DNA of 64,000 nt from an uncultured Erysipelotrichaceae bacterium (GCA_910588075.1 CAJUOS010000001.1:1-64000), one strand, 5' to 3'; counted from the first letter of the stretch, positions 23,611-32,718 are shown. Made by a program: numbers and translations. Notes: generated by a model not told the origin, from the letters alone.

Positions 23611-24462
23611 ATGATGGATAAGCTAAAAAAAGAAATTAATGAACGATTAATAGAACTTTTAAATCCTATTAAAGATGGGAAAGTTAAAGAAGCAATGACT
23701 TATTCTTTAATGGCATCTGGAAAAAGATTAAGACCAATACTTTTTTTAACTGTTTTAAAATCATATCAATGTGATTATTACAACTATTTAGATATTGCAT
23801 GCGCAATTGAAATGATACATACATATTCACTTATACATGATGATTTACCTGGCATGGATAATGATGATTTGAGACGAGGACGACCTACATGTCATAAACA
23901 ATTTGATGAAGCAACAGCTATTCTTGCAGGAGATGCTTTATTGAATTTAAGTATAAATGTTCTTTTAAATGTTCAAATGGATTCTTCTTTAAAAGTCAAT
24001 ATTGCAAATCGTTTATATCAAGCTAGTGGTATAGATGGGATGATTTATGGGCAACAACAAGATTTATATTTTGAAAATAAAATAGCGACATTAGAAGAGC
24101 TTAAAGACATACATAAACATAAAACAGGAGAACTAATAACTGTATGTATGCAGTTAGCATCTATGATTGCATGTATTGATGATTATCAAACATGGACAGA
24201 AATTGGTTTTGATCTTGGACTTGCTTTTCAAATCCAGGATGATCTTCTTGATGTGATTGGAGATCAAAACAAATTAGGTAAACAAGTTGGTAGTGATTTA
24301 AAAAATAATAAATCTACCTATATTTCTATTTTAGGAATAGAAGCTTCTCAAAATATGATTGACGAATTATTTCAATCATGTTTTGAAAAAATATATACTA
24401 TGAGAATTAATCATGGTTTAATATTAGAAATACTAACTTTTATTATAAAAAGGGTGAATTAA
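23611..24462 (+). CDS. ispA: Polyprenyl (geranyl/farnesyl) diphosphate synthase
   Basis: This enzyme condenses isopentenyl diphosphate with allylic diphosphates to make farnesyl diphosphate, the precursor of undecaprenyl carriers and quinones. The 283-residue protein has the first Asp-rich motif as DDLPGMDNDDLRRGRP (about 80-95) and the second as QIQDDLLDVIGD (about 207-218), along with the GKRLRP substrate motif (about 34-39). It lies between xseB and dxs as in many bacteria. Its stop TAA is immediately followed by the dxs ATG. Chain length cannot be fixed without comparison, but farnesyl is usual for this position. Confidence 0.93.
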   Translation: MMDKLKKEINERLIELLNPIKDGKVKEAMTYSLMASGKRLRPILFLTVLKSYQCDYYNYLDIACAIEMIHTYSLIHDDLPGMDNDDLRRGRPTCHKQFDEATAILAGDALLNLSINVLLNVQMDSSLKVNIANRLYQASGIDGMIYGQQQDLYFENKIATLEELKDIHKHKTGELITVCMQLASMIACIDDYQTWTEIGFDLGLAFQIQDDLLDVIGDQNKLGKQVGSDLKNNKSTYISILGIEASQNMIDELFQSCFEKIYTMRINHGLILEILTFIIKRVN

Positions 24463-26331
24463 ATGAATCTTGAAAAGATTAAAAATCCTGAATTTATTAA
24501 ACAATTAAATATTGAAGAATTAAATGATTTAGCTCAAGATATTCGTCAATTTCTTATTGAGAATATATCAAAAACAGGTGGACATTTCTCTAGTAATTTA
24601 GGGATTGTTGAATTAACAATGGCTCTTCATTATGTTTTTGAATCACCTAATGATAAATTTATTTTTGATGTAGGACACCAATCTTATGTCCATAAAATTT
24701 TAACTGGAAGAGCTCATGAATTTAAAAATTTAAGACAATTTAATGGACTAAGTGGTTTTCAAAAAAGAAAAGAAAGTATTCATGATCAATGGGAAGCAGG
24801 ACATTCTTCCACAGCAATATCTGCTGGTATTGGTATGGCAGTAGCACGTGATTTAAATCATGATAATGGAGAAGTGATATGTATTGTTGGAGATGGAGCA
24901 ATTATGAGTGGAGAATCTTTTGAAGCACTCAATTATTTAGGTTCTATTTCATCAAAAGTCATTGTTATTTTGAATGATAATGATATGTCTATTTCTAGAA
25001 ATGTTGGAGGATTAAGTAATTTTTTATCTGATATGCGTATCTCCACACAATATAATAATGCTAAAAATAATTATGTAACATTTTTAAATAAATCTTCTTT
25101 AGGTAAAAAAATATATAAAATCACTAAAAATATGAAAGATCATATTAAAAAGAATGTTATGGATGATACTATTTTTTCACAATTTGGTTTAGATTATATA
25201 GGTCCTGTTAATGGACATGATTTTAGAGATTTGATTAATGCTTTTTCACTTGCTCATGATATGAAACATAGTGTTGTTATTCATGTTCATACAATCAAAG
25301 GAAAAGGATATGAAATGGCTGAAAATGATAAACATGGATTATATCATGGTGTTGCTCCTTTTGATTATAGAAAAGGAATAATTCAATCTGAATCTTCTTC
25401 ATGGAGCAGCATTATTGCATCTCATATTGAAAAAAGAATGAAATTTGATAAAGATATTGTGGTTATTACTCCTGCTATGATTTCAGGAAGTTCTTTAAAT
25501 CAAATATTTGAACATTATCCTGAACGTAGTTTTGATGTAGGGATTACTGAAGAACATGCTATGACATTTGCAGCGGGACTTTCTAATGCACATAAAAAAC
25601 CATATATTACTATTTATTCGTCATTTATACAAAGAGCTTATGATCAAATCAATCATGATATTGCAAGAATGAATCTTCCATGTTTAATTGGTATTGATAG
25701 AAGTGGTTTGGTTGGTGCTGATGGTGATACACATCATGGTGTTTTTGATATTAGCTTTTTATCAGCAATACCACATCTTATTATTATGACTCCTAAAGAT
25801 GCTTTAGAAGCTAAAAAAATGATTAATACTGCATTTCTTCATTTTAATGCACCATATGTGCTTCGATTTCCCAAAGGAGAAACATGCAATCAAGAATGTT
25901 CTTTTAATGAAACATTAGAAATAGGAACTTGGGAAAAAATAATATATAATCCTGAAAATCAATTAACAATTATTACATATGATCAAAAAGTTAATCAAGT
26001 ATTTCAATTAATTCAAGAACATCATCTAGAAATTAACCTTATTAATGCAAGATTTATTAAACCATTAGATAAAGATATGTTAAATGAATTATACTATACA
26101 CACCAAAATATTATTGTTTATGAAACAGATATGCTAATTGGTTCACTTGGTTCACAAATCGCTCATTATTATTCACGTTTACATATGTATATGAATATAG
26201 ATTATTTTGGAATAGATGATCATTATACACCTCAAGGAGAAATAAAAAAATTATTAGAAATTGAAAGTATAAGTTTGAATCATTTGTTAAAATTAATAAA
26301 GGAGAAACTTGATGAAAAAAGAAAGAGTTGA
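24463..26331 (+). CDS. dxs: 1-deoxy-D-xylulose-5-phosphate synthase
   Basis: DXS condenses pyruvate and glyceraldehyde-3-phosphate, the first step of the MEP isoprenoid pathway. The 622 residues contain the thiamine-diphosphate motif GDGAIMSGESFEALNYLG (about 142-159), the catalytic Glu region ITEEHAMTFAAGLS (about 364-377) and the DRSGLVGADGDTHHGVFD segment (about 409-426). It starts directly after the ispA stop, with GGGTGA as the ribosome site, so isoprenoid supply genes are coupled. Its last 20 bases overlap tlyA. Confidence 0.96.
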   Translation: MNLEKIKNPEFIKQLNIEELNDLAQDIRQFLIENISKTGGHFSSNLGIVELTMALHYVFESPNDKFIFDVGHQSYVHKILTGRAHEFKNLRQFNGLSGFQKRKESIHDQWEAGHSSTAISAGIGMAVARDLNHDNGEVICIVGDGAIMSGESFEALNYLGSISSKVIVILNDNDMSISRNVGGLSNFLSDMRISTQYNNAKNNYVTFLNKSSLGKKIYKITKNMKDHIKKNVMDDTIFSQFGLDYIGPVNGHDFRDLINAFSLAHDMKHSVVIHVHTIKGKGYEMAENDKHGLYHGVAPFDYRKGIIQSESSSWSSIIASHIEKRMKFDKDIVVITPAMISGSSLNQIFEHYPERSFDVGITEEHAMTFAAGLSNAHKKPYITIYSSFIQRAYDQINHDIARMNLPCLIGIDRSGLVGADGDTHHGVFDISFLSAIPHLIIMTPKDALEAKKMINTAFLHFNAPYVLRFPKGETCNQECSFNETLEIGTWEKIIYNPENQLTIITYDQKVNQVFQLIQEHHLEINLINARFIKPLDKDMLNELYYTHQNIIVYETDMLIGSLGSQIAHYYSRLHMYMNIDYFGIDDHYTPQGEIKKLLEIESISLNHLLKLIKEKLDEKRKS

Positions 26332-27115
26332 TGTTCTTTGTGTAGAACAAGGTTTATTTGAATCAAGAGAAAAAGCCAAACGTGCTATTATGGCAGGAAT
26401 TGTGAGAGATGATTATGATTATATAGATAAACCAGGTATGAAGATTCCTGTTGATTCTCATTTGTTTATTAAAGGAGAAAAATTACCTTATGTTTCTCGT
26501 GGAGGATTAAAACTTGAAAAAGCATTAAAAGAATTTCAATTAGATATTAATAATATGATTATGCTAGATATAGGTTCTTCTACTGGTGGTTTTACTGATT
26601 GTGCATTACAAAATGGTGCAAAACAGGTTTATGCTTTAGATGTAGGTACAAATCAACTTGCATGGAAATTACGTAATGATAAACGAGTTTATGTCATGGA
26701 ACAAACAAATTTTAGATATGCAACATTAGATATGTTTTTATATGGACAACCTGAATTTGTAAGTATAGATGTTTCTTTTATTTCTTTAAAACATATTTTT
26801 CCCCCTTTAAATACGATTCTTAAGAAGGATGGGTATATAGTTGCATTGATTAAACCTCAATTTGAAGCAGGAAAAGATGATGTTGGAAAACATGGTATTG
26901 TAAGTGATCAGTCTATACATCAAAGAGTTATACAGGAAGTCATTGATTATGCTCATGCTTCTCATATGTCAATAAAAGGATTAACTTATTCACCAATTAC
27001 AGGTGGAGTTGGAAATATTGAATTTTTAGCTTGCTTTCAAAACAGTGAAAAAGAAGATTCAGATGTCAATATTGAAAAAACAGTACAAATTGCACATGAG
27101 CATTTTAAAAGGTAG
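26312..27115 (+). CDS. tlyA: TlyA-family rRNA 2'-O-methyltransferase (YqxC)
   Basis: A 267-residue protein with an S4 RNA-binding domain (RVDVLCVEQGLFESREKAKR, to about 62) fused to an FtsJ-like Rossmann methyltransferase. The SAM site is LDIGSSTGGFTDCAL (about 86-100), and the K-D-K-E-type residues include the Lys of LIKPQFE. TlyA enzymes methylate the ribose of C1409 in 16S and C1920 in 23S rRNA in some bacteria. AAAGGAG at 26298-26304 fits the ATG at 26312 rather than the TTG at 26309. Its position between dxs and recN is conserved in Bacillota. Confidence 0.92.
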   Translation: MKKERVDVLCVEQGLFESREKAKRAIMAGIVRDDYDYIDKPGMKIPVDSHLFIKGEKLPYVSRGGLKLEKALKEFQLDINNMIMLDIGSSTGGFTDCALQNGAKQVYALDVGTNQLAWKLRNDKRVYVMEQTNFRYATLDMFLYGQPEFVSIDVSFISLKHIFPPLNTILKKDGYIVALIKPQFEAGKDDVGKHGIVSDQSIHQRVIQEVIDYAHASHMSIKGLTYSPITGGVGNIEFLACFQNSEKEDSDVNIEKTVQIAHEHFKR

Positions 27116-27124
27116 GTGAGAATG

Positions 27125-28774
27125 ATGTTAAAAAGTCTTTATATTTCTTCATTTATTATTATTGATGAATTACGTGTTAATTTTGATGAAGGTATGAGTG
27201 TTTTAACTGGTGAAACTGGAGCTGGAAAATCTATTATCATTGATGCTTTAGGACAATTATGTGGAAATAGAACTTCTACATCTTTAATAAAGAAAAAAGC
27301 TTCTAAAGCAATTATAGAAGGTATTTTTGATGTGATAGAAAGTGAAGAATTAAAAAAAATATGTGAAAAATTACATATTGAATTAGAAGAAGAGTTTGTA
27401 ATTACAAAAGAAATTCTTAGTTCTGGCAAGAGTAATGTCAAAATTAACTATCAAAATGCTTCTATTAATGCTTTAAAATTATTAATGCCATACTTGATTG
27501 ATATTCATTCTCAATTTGAAACCCAAAAGTTATTTGAAGAAAAAAATCATATTATTTTATTAGATCAATATGCTAATGATGAATTAAAACTGTATATTCA
27601 TCAATATAAAGATATTTATCAAAAATATAAAGAAATTTCTTCTCATCTCAATCATGTTATTGAAGAAGATATGAGTGATGAACAGTTAGATTTTTTACAA
27701 AGTCAGCTTAATGAAATTGAAGAATCTATGTATACAGACGAAGAAATTGAAGAATTTGAAAGTGAACTTAAACTTTTACAAAATTATGAAAAAATAAATG
27801 AAAATATTCAACAATTTGATTTTATTATGAATTCATCAAATGGTGTTTTAACACAAATGAAAGAAGCTCTTCATACTTTACAAATTCTTCAAGATTATGA
27901 AGAATTTAATGAATCATATGATAAAATGTATGATTACTATTATAATATTCAAGATGAACATGAAAATATAATGAGCATTTATAATCAATTTCATTTTGAT
28001 GAATATAGATTTAATGAACTTCAAGACATACTTTTTAAAGTTAATCGTTTAAAAAGAAAATATGGTTATACAATGGAAAGAATTAATGAATATAGAATAG
28101 AACTTATTGAAAAAATTGATAATATTAAACACAGAGATGAATATATTCATTCTTTACAAAAAGAACAAAAAGAAATTAAAAATGAGTGTATAAAATTAGC
28201 TGAAAATATTCATACTATTAGAAAAAAATATGCTGTAAAATTTGAAAAAGCAATTATTCATGAATTAAAAGATTTATATTTAGAAAAAGCAAATTTTAAA
28301 GTTGATTTTGAAAAAACTCATCTTAATAATCAAGGTATTGATAAGATAAGCTTTAAAGTTGCTATTAATAAAGGTCAAGATTATTCACTATTAAATGAAA
28401 GTGCTAGTGGGGGAGAAATATCAAGAATAATGCTAGCAATCAAAACAGTTATATTATCATATGGAACTATTGATACAATTGTATTTGATGAAGTAGATAC
28501 TGGTGTAAGTGGTAAAGTAGCAAGAAGTATAGGAAATAAAATGTTAAATTTATCTAAATCAAAACAGGTGATTTGTATTACTCATTTACCTCAAGTAGCA
28601 AGTCTTGCACATCATCATTATAGTATTGAAAAAGAAATGAATAATGAAGAGACAGTAACTTCTATGAAACGTCTTCATTCTAAAGAAAGAATTATTGAAA
28701 TTGCTAAAATGCTTTCTAGTGAAAAAATCACTGATGAAGCTATTGAAAATGCAAAACAACTTTTAAATGTATAA
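27125..28774 (+). CDS. recN: DNA repair protein RecN
   Basis: RecN is an SMC-like ATPase that acts early in double-strand break repair. The 549-residue protein has Walker A TGETGAGKSIIIDALG (about 30-45), a long central coiled coil (about 150-360), the ABC signature ESASGGEISRIMLAIK and Walker B DTIVFDEVDTGVSG, then the H-loop ICITHLPQVASLA. Starts at 27116 (GTG), 27122 and 27125 (ATG) are possible; spacing from AGGTG favours the last. It follows tlyA directly. The argR gene usually found between them in Bacillus is missing. spoIVB follows after 61 bases. Confidence 0.95.
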   Translation: MLKSLYISSFIIIDELRVNFDEGMSVLTGETGAGKSIIIDALGQLCGNRTSTSLIKKKASKAIIEGIFDVIESEELKKICEKLHIELEEEFVITKEILSSGKSNVKINYQNASINALKLLMPYLIDIHSQFETQKLFEEKNHIILLDQYANDELKLYIHQYKDIYQKYKEISSHLNHVIEEDMSDEQLDFLQSQLNEIEESMYTDEEIEEFESELKLLQNYEKINENIQQFDFIMNSSNGVLTQMKEALHTLQILQDYEEFNESYDKMYDYYYNIQDEHENIMSIYNQFHFDEYRFNELQDILFKVNRLKRKYGYTMERINEYRIELIEKIDNIKHRDEYIHSLQKEQKEIKNECIKLAENIHTIRKKYAVKFEKAIIHELKDLYLEKANFKVDFEKTHLNNQGIDKISFKVAINKGQDYSLLNESASGGEISRIMLAIKTVILSYGTIDTIVFDEVDTGVSGKVARSIGNKMLNLSKSKQVICITHLPQVASLAHHHYSIEKEMNNEETVTSMKRLHSKERIIEIAKMLSSEKITDEAIENAKQLLNV

Positions 28775-28801
28775 TTAGAAAGCATATATGCCAAAATAAA
28801 A

Positions 28802-28826
28802 TGTAATCGAAAGATTACAAGGAGGT
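28802..28826 (+). promoter_or_regulatory. Hairpin directly upstream of the spoIVB ribosome site
   Basis: TGTAATC (28802-28808) pairs perfectly with GATTACA (28813-28819) around a GAAA tetraloop; AGGAGGTG (28819-28826) follows at once. There is no T-tract, so it is not a terminator. It may stabilise or tune the mRNA start; role unknown. Confidence 0.5.
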
Positions 28827-28835
28827 GTATATGCT

Positions 28836-29834
28836 TTGCTTTTTAAAAAGTTAAGTATTACACTCATTATCGTATTCAGTATTCTTGCTCAAACTTTTAA
28901 TGTATTTGCAGCAGAAGTTATTTTAGGTGGCGAATCTATTGGAATAGAACTTGATTATGAAGGTATATTAATTACAGGTACTTATGATATTTCTATTGAC
29001 AATACAAAATATAATCCTTCATCTGATGGTTATCAAACTGGAGATCTCATTATAAGTGTAAATAATCATAAAGTAAAATCAATATCACATTTAATGGAAA
29101 ACGTTGAAAAAGAAATTGAAAAACATAATGAAATTACACTTCAAATCAAGAGAAATAATGTCATTCTTGATAAAAAATTAAAATATCAAGAAAATAATGG
29201 GAAATTCAGTACAGGTTTATATGTACAAGATGGTTTAACTGGAGTTGGAACAATAACATATTATAATCCAACAAATCATCATTTTGGAGCATTGGGACAT
29301 ATAATGAATGATGTAGAATTATCTTCTACATCAGTTATAAAAAAAGGAAAAATTTATAATTCTTATGTAAAGAAAATTAACCCAAGTCAAAATGGAAAAC
29401 CAGGTGAAAAAATTGCAGAAATTGGGAATATAGAAATAGGAACAGTTTTTGACAATAATAACTATGGTATATATGGATCATATCTTCAATCACAGCTGCT
29501 TAAAAATCAAACTATATCTACTGCCACAATTGACGAAGTTGAAGAAGGAGAAGCCTATTTTTTAACAGTTTTAGATGGACATACAATTAGTAAATGTCAA
29601 ATTAATATTACTCATTTAAAAAAACAAACCAAACCTGATATTAAAGGTATTACATTTGAAATAACAGATGAAAAAGTTATATCTTTAACAAATGGTATTG
29701 TGCAAGGCATGAGTGGTTCTCCAATTATTCAAAATGGTAAACTTATTGGTTGTGTTACTCATGTTGATGTTAATGATGTTCATAAAGGCTACGGACTTTA
29801 TATTGATTGGATGCTAGAAAACGATAATGTTTAA
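28836..29834 (+). CDS. spoIVB: SpoIVB serine peptidase (forespore sporulation protease)
   Basis: SpoIVB is secreted from the forespore and cleaves SpoIVFA, triggering pro-sigma-K processing in the mother cell. The 332-residue protein has an N-terminal signal/anchor (LSITLIIVFSILAQTFNVFA), a PDZ domain (about 35-110, with GYQTGDLIISVNNHKV) and an S55 peptidase domain with the catalytic His in FGALGHIM and the Ser in GMSGSPI. The start is TTG at 28836, with AGGAGGTG at 28819-28826; an ATG at 28831 is out of frame and stops after seven codons. It lies between recN and spo0A as in Bacillus, and its likely target pathway, sigK, is also in this window. Confidence 0.93.
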   Translation: MLFKKLSITLIIVFSILAQTFNVFAAEVILGGESIGIELDYEGILITGTYDISIDNTKYNPSSDGYQTGDLIISVNNHKVKSISHLMENVEKEIEKHNEITLQIKRNNVILDKKLKYQENNGKFSTGLYVQDGLTGVGTITYYNPTNHHFGALGHIMNDVELSSTSVIKKGKIYNSYVKKINPSQNGKPGEKIAEIGNIEIGTVFDNNNYGIYGSYLQSQLLKNQTISTATIDEVEEGEAYFLTVLDGHTISKCQINITHLKKQTKPDIKGITFEITDEKVISLTNGIVQGMSGSPIIQNGKLIGCVTHVDVNDVHKGYGLYIDWMLENDNV

Positions 29835-29858
29835 AAGGAATCAAATGATTCCTTTTTT
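29833..29858 (+). terminator. Terminator after spoIVB
   Basis: AAAAGGAATC (29833-29842) pairs with GATTCCTTTT (29847-29856) around a 4-base loop and ends in a T-run. It overlaps the stop codon. Confidence 0.9.
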
Positions 29859-30040
29859 GGATTTTCAACATCTTTAGACATTTGATGTATAGTTATGTCG
29901 TTTTCCTTGATGAATTTATCTATTTTTGAAGTGTTTTAAACCATAATCGTTTAATTTGACATTTTATTCTATTTTTCTTTTTTTGATGTATATATAATGA
30001 TTTTGCTGATAAGAAGAAATCGAAAGGGGAAATTGGAAAA

Positions 30041-30862
30041 ATGAAAACTTTTATTGCAGTAGAACAACAAGAATTATTGGATAATATTAAATTAAATTTA
30101 GAAAAAACAAATATGTTTGAAATTATAGGACAAGCAAATAATGGTACTGATTGTTTAAATTTCTTTAATCAAAATCAATGTGATTTACTAATTATTGATT
30201 TGATGTTATCAGAAGTTGATGGTTTAGGTGTATTAAAATATCTTAAAGAGATACATAAAAAAAGTTTTAATAAAGTTATCTGTATTACACAATTTACAAA
30301 TTCTACAATTTGTAATATGTTAGAAGAATTAAATGTAGATTATTGTTTTAAATATCCATTTGATATACAGCATTTTACAAGTTCTTTACGATTTATTATT
30401 TCTAATCATCAAGAAGAACAACATTTTGTAAGTAATGATGAAACAGAAAAATATAAAAAAGTAAAAATTGAAAACGAAATCACTGAAATCTTACATGAAG
30501 TAGGTATTCCTGCACATATTAAAGGTTATATGTATTTGAGAACAGCTATTTTAACTACTTATTATAATATTGACATTCTTGGACAAGTAACTAAGGTTTT
30601 ATATCCTGATATTGCTCGTATGTATAATACAACTTCTTCAAGAGTTGAAAGGGCAATAAGACATGCTATTGAAGTTGCTTGGAATAGAGGAAATACAGAT
30701 GCAATTGATGAAATTTTTGGATATACTGTTTCTGCAGTAAAAGCAAAACCAACAAACTCTGAATTCATAGCTATGATTGCTGATAAATTGAGACTTGCTC
30801 ATAAAACTGATAATGTAAAAAAAGAAAGCCTTTATAATTATAAGAATTATATGTTAAAATAG
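30041..30862 (+). CDS. spo0A: Sporulation master regulator Spo0A
   Basis: Spo0A is the response regulator that launches sporulation. The 273-residue protein has an N-terminal receiver (1-120) and the diagnostic C-terminal DNA-binding domain with EITEILHEVGIPAHIKGYMY, YPDIARMYNTTSSRVERAIR and HAIEVAWNRGN. The phospho-acceptor Asp53 is present (IIDLMLSEVDG) and Thr83 is kept. The acidic pair at the start is changed to Val-Glu (IAVEQQ against VADDN), and Tyr105 replaces the conserved Lys before PFD, with a Lys one residue earlier. AAAGGGG lies at 30024-30030. A clear 0A box or sigma-H promoter was not found in the 206-base region upstream. Confidence 0.95.
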   Translation: MKTFIAVEQQELLDNIKLNLEKTNMFEIIGQANNGTDCLNFFNQNQCDLLIIDLMLSEVDGLGVLKYLKEIHKKSFNKVICITQFTNSTICNMLEELNVDYCFKYPFDIQHFTSSLRFIISNHQEEQHFVSNDETEKYKKVKIENEITEILHEVGIPAHIKGYMYLRTAILTTYYNIDILGQVTKVLYPDIARMYNTTSSRVERAIRHAIEVAWNRGNTDAIDEIFGYTVSAVKAKPTNSEFIAMIADKLRLAHKTDNVKKESLYNYKNYMLK

Positions 30863-30890
30863 TCTTATAAATAAGGAGGGTGAATAGGTT

Positions 30891-32108
30891 ATGCAAATTA
30901 TATTTCATATCGATTTGAATGCATTTTTTGCAAGTGCAGAAATATCTGTTCATCCAGAATTAAAAGGTAAACCTATTGTTATTTGTAGAGAATCTAAACG
31001 CAGTATTGTTACGACTGCTTCATATGAAGCAAGAAAGTTTGGTATTCATTCAGCAATGCCATTGTTTCAAGCAAAAAAACTGTGTCCACATCTTATTTCA
31101 GTAGAACCACATTTTGAATTATATAAAACATTATCTCAAAATTTTTTTGAAATTATTGCAACATTTTCTCCATATTTAGAGGTTGCCAGTATTGATGAAT
31201 GTTATGTTGATATGACTGAATATTTTCAAAATCATCAAGAACATCCTCAAAATGTTGCTAAAAAGATACAAGAAAAAATTTATGATACTTTATTATTACA
31301 ATGTTCTATTGGTATTGCACCTAACAAATTTTTAGCAAAGATGGCAAGTGATATGAAGAAACCAATGGGAATTACAACTATTACTAATAAAGATATTAAA
31401 ACAAAATTATGGCCTTTATCGATTAAAGATATGATTGGAATTGGAAAGAAAACTCAACCTAAACTTTTTGAATTGGGGATTGAAACAATAGGTGATATAG
31501 CTAATTATCATAATTATGAAAAAATCAAACCCATTTTTGGAAAAAATACTTTAATCTTTTATCAAAGAGCTAATGGTAAAGATTTTTCTAAAATAAATTA
31601 TTCTAAAAATGAATTAAAATCAGTAGGAAATTCAACTACCTTTGAAAGTGATAGTAATGATGAACAATTTATTAGGAAAAAATTTAAAGAATTATCTCAA
31701 GAGGTTTCAAAACGTGCAAAAAAACGTGGACTTATTTCTAATTCGATTTCAATAACATTAAAATATTCAAGAGAAAAGAGTCGTACTAAACAAATGATTA
31801 TTGAAAACTATACCAATGAAGAAGAAATCATTTATGGAACAAGCCTACTTTTATTTGAAAATATTTATCATGGAGAATTATTAAGATTAGTAGGTGTTAG
31901 TTTAAATAATGTGATTCATTATAAAGACTTAAATCAACAAATATCATTATTTGATTATTCTGATAATAATGATATTGTTCAAAAAAATATGACTGATCAA
32001 ATTATTGATACATTAAATTCTTCTTTTGAAAGTATTCAATTAGTCAAAGCATCTTCTCTTATTCATGAAGAAGAAATTCAAAAAAAATATCTTAAAAATA
32101 ATGAATAA
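30891..32108 (+). CDS. dinB: DNA polymerase IV (Y-family)
   Basis: A 405-residue translesion polymerase. Catalytic acidic residues lie in HIDLNAFFASAE (about 6-17) and VASIDECYVDMTEY (about 100-113). KFLAKMASDMKKPMGI and the helix-hairpin-helix region (MIGIGKKTQPKLFELGI) follow, then the little-finger domain. Near the C-terminus QISLFDY fits the beta-clamp-binding motif. AAGGAGGGTGA at 30873-30883 serves the ATG. No LexA-type box (GAACNNNNGTTC) is visible upstream, so SOS control is not supported by the sequence. spoIIM follows across a strong hairpin. Confidence 0.95.
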   Translation: MQIIFHIDLNAFFASAEISVHPELKGKPIVICRESKRSIVTTASYEARKFGIHSAMPLFQAKKLCPHLISVEPHFELYKTLSQNFFEIIATFSPYLEVASIDECYVDMTEYFQNHQEHPQNVAKKIQEKIYDTLLLQCSIGIAPNKFLAKMASDMKKPMGITTITNKDIKTKLWPLSIKDMIGIGKKTQPKLFELGIETIGDIANYHNYEKIKPIFGKNTLIFYQRANGKDFSKINYSKNELKSVGNSTTFESDSNDEQFIRKKFKELSQEVSKRAKKRGLISNSISITLKYSREKSRTKQMIIENYTNEEEIIYGTSLLLFENIYHGELLRLVGVSLNNVIHYKDLNQQISLFDYSDNNDIVQKNMTDQIIDTLNSSFESIQLVKASSLIHEEEIQKKYLKNNE

Positions 32109-32118
32109 ATAAGAAATA

Positions 32119-32162
32119 CACTCATATTTATATGAAGAGGTGATAAATATGAGTGCTTTTTT
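32119..32162 (+). promoter_or_regulatory. 13-bp hairpin enclosing the spoIIM ribosome site and start codon
   Basis: CACTCATATTTAT (32119-32131) is perfectly complementary to ATAAATATGAGTG (32143-32155). The 11-base loop ATGAAGAGGTG contains the ribosome site, and the spoIIM ATG (32149) lies in the 3' arm. After one C comes TTTTTT (32157-32162). The shape fits both an intrinsic terminator for dinB and a translation-blocking hairpin. Confidence 0.7.
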
Positions 32163-32718
32163 ACGTCGTTTTATTGATAATAAAAAATATGTTCTATTGT
32201 TGTTATCAATCATGTTAATTATGGGATTTATTTATGGTTTTGTTGAATATGGTCATTGTCAAGAAACTATCAAAAAGAATTTTCATTATTTATTTTATTT
32301 GAATAATGAAAAATATGCAAACCAATATCAACTTTATCTTATTCAAAGTGGAATATATATTCTTATATGTACATACTTAAGTTCTAGTTATTTAGGACAT
32401 TTAGGAATATTATTTTTAACTTTCTTAAAAGGATTACAAATATCTTTTTCATTATGTTATGTATTTTCTTTAATTCAATTAGATTTTTTAACCATTTTAT
32501 TGGTTTTCATTGAGATTATTTTAGAAATTGCTTTTATTTATATTTTGTCTTTTATGTCATTACATTTATCATTATATGTAACACTTATAACATATTATAT
32601 TGATCAAACATTTAATATGAAGAACATTATTAATTATCGTTTAAATTGTTTAATAGCAACACTTATTGTCTTTTCATTATCTTTAGCCTTTAGAATATAT
32701 GTTATTCCTTTATTTTAA
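32149..32718 (+). CDS. spoIIM: Stage II sporulation protein M-like membrane protein
   Basis: A 189-residue protein with five hydrophobic spans (about 15-35, 65-85, 90-110, 115-140 and 163-185), matching the SpoIIM topology. SpoIIM forms the engulfment DMP complex with SpoIID and SpoIIP, which remodels septal peptidoglycan. In Bacillus spoIIM lies near xerD and deoB, and here xerD and deoB follow in order, which supports the call; the sequence itself is weakly conserved. GAGGTGAT at 32137-32144 favours the ATG at 32149 over the GTG at 32140. The start codon is sequestered in a 13-bp hairpin. Confidence 0.8.
   Translation: MSAFLRRFIDNKKYVLLLLSIMLIMGFIYGFVEYGHCQETIKKNFHYLFYLNNEKYANQYQLYLIQSGIYILICTYLSSSYLGHLGILFLTFLKGLQISFSLCYVFSLIQLDFLTILLVFIEIILEIAFIYILSFMSLHLSLYVTLITYYIDQTFNMKNIINYRLNCLIATLIVFSLSLAFRIYVIPLF

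Noticed and set aside
28782..28810. GCATATA as the -35 of a sigma-E or sigma-G promoter for spoIVB
   Set aside because: No acceptable -10 lies at 13-18 bp downstream.
29880..29905. TATGTCGTTTTC as a Spo0A (0A) box upstream of spo0A
   Set aside because: Only the TGTCG core fits the TGTCGAA consensus; no second box or fitting promoter spacing.
29956..29998. TTGACA and TATAAT upstream of spo0A as a promoter
   Set aside because: The spacer is 31 bp, too long for one promoter.
30840..30890. LexA/SOS box for dinB
   Set aside because: No GAAC-N4-GTTC-like palindrome is present.
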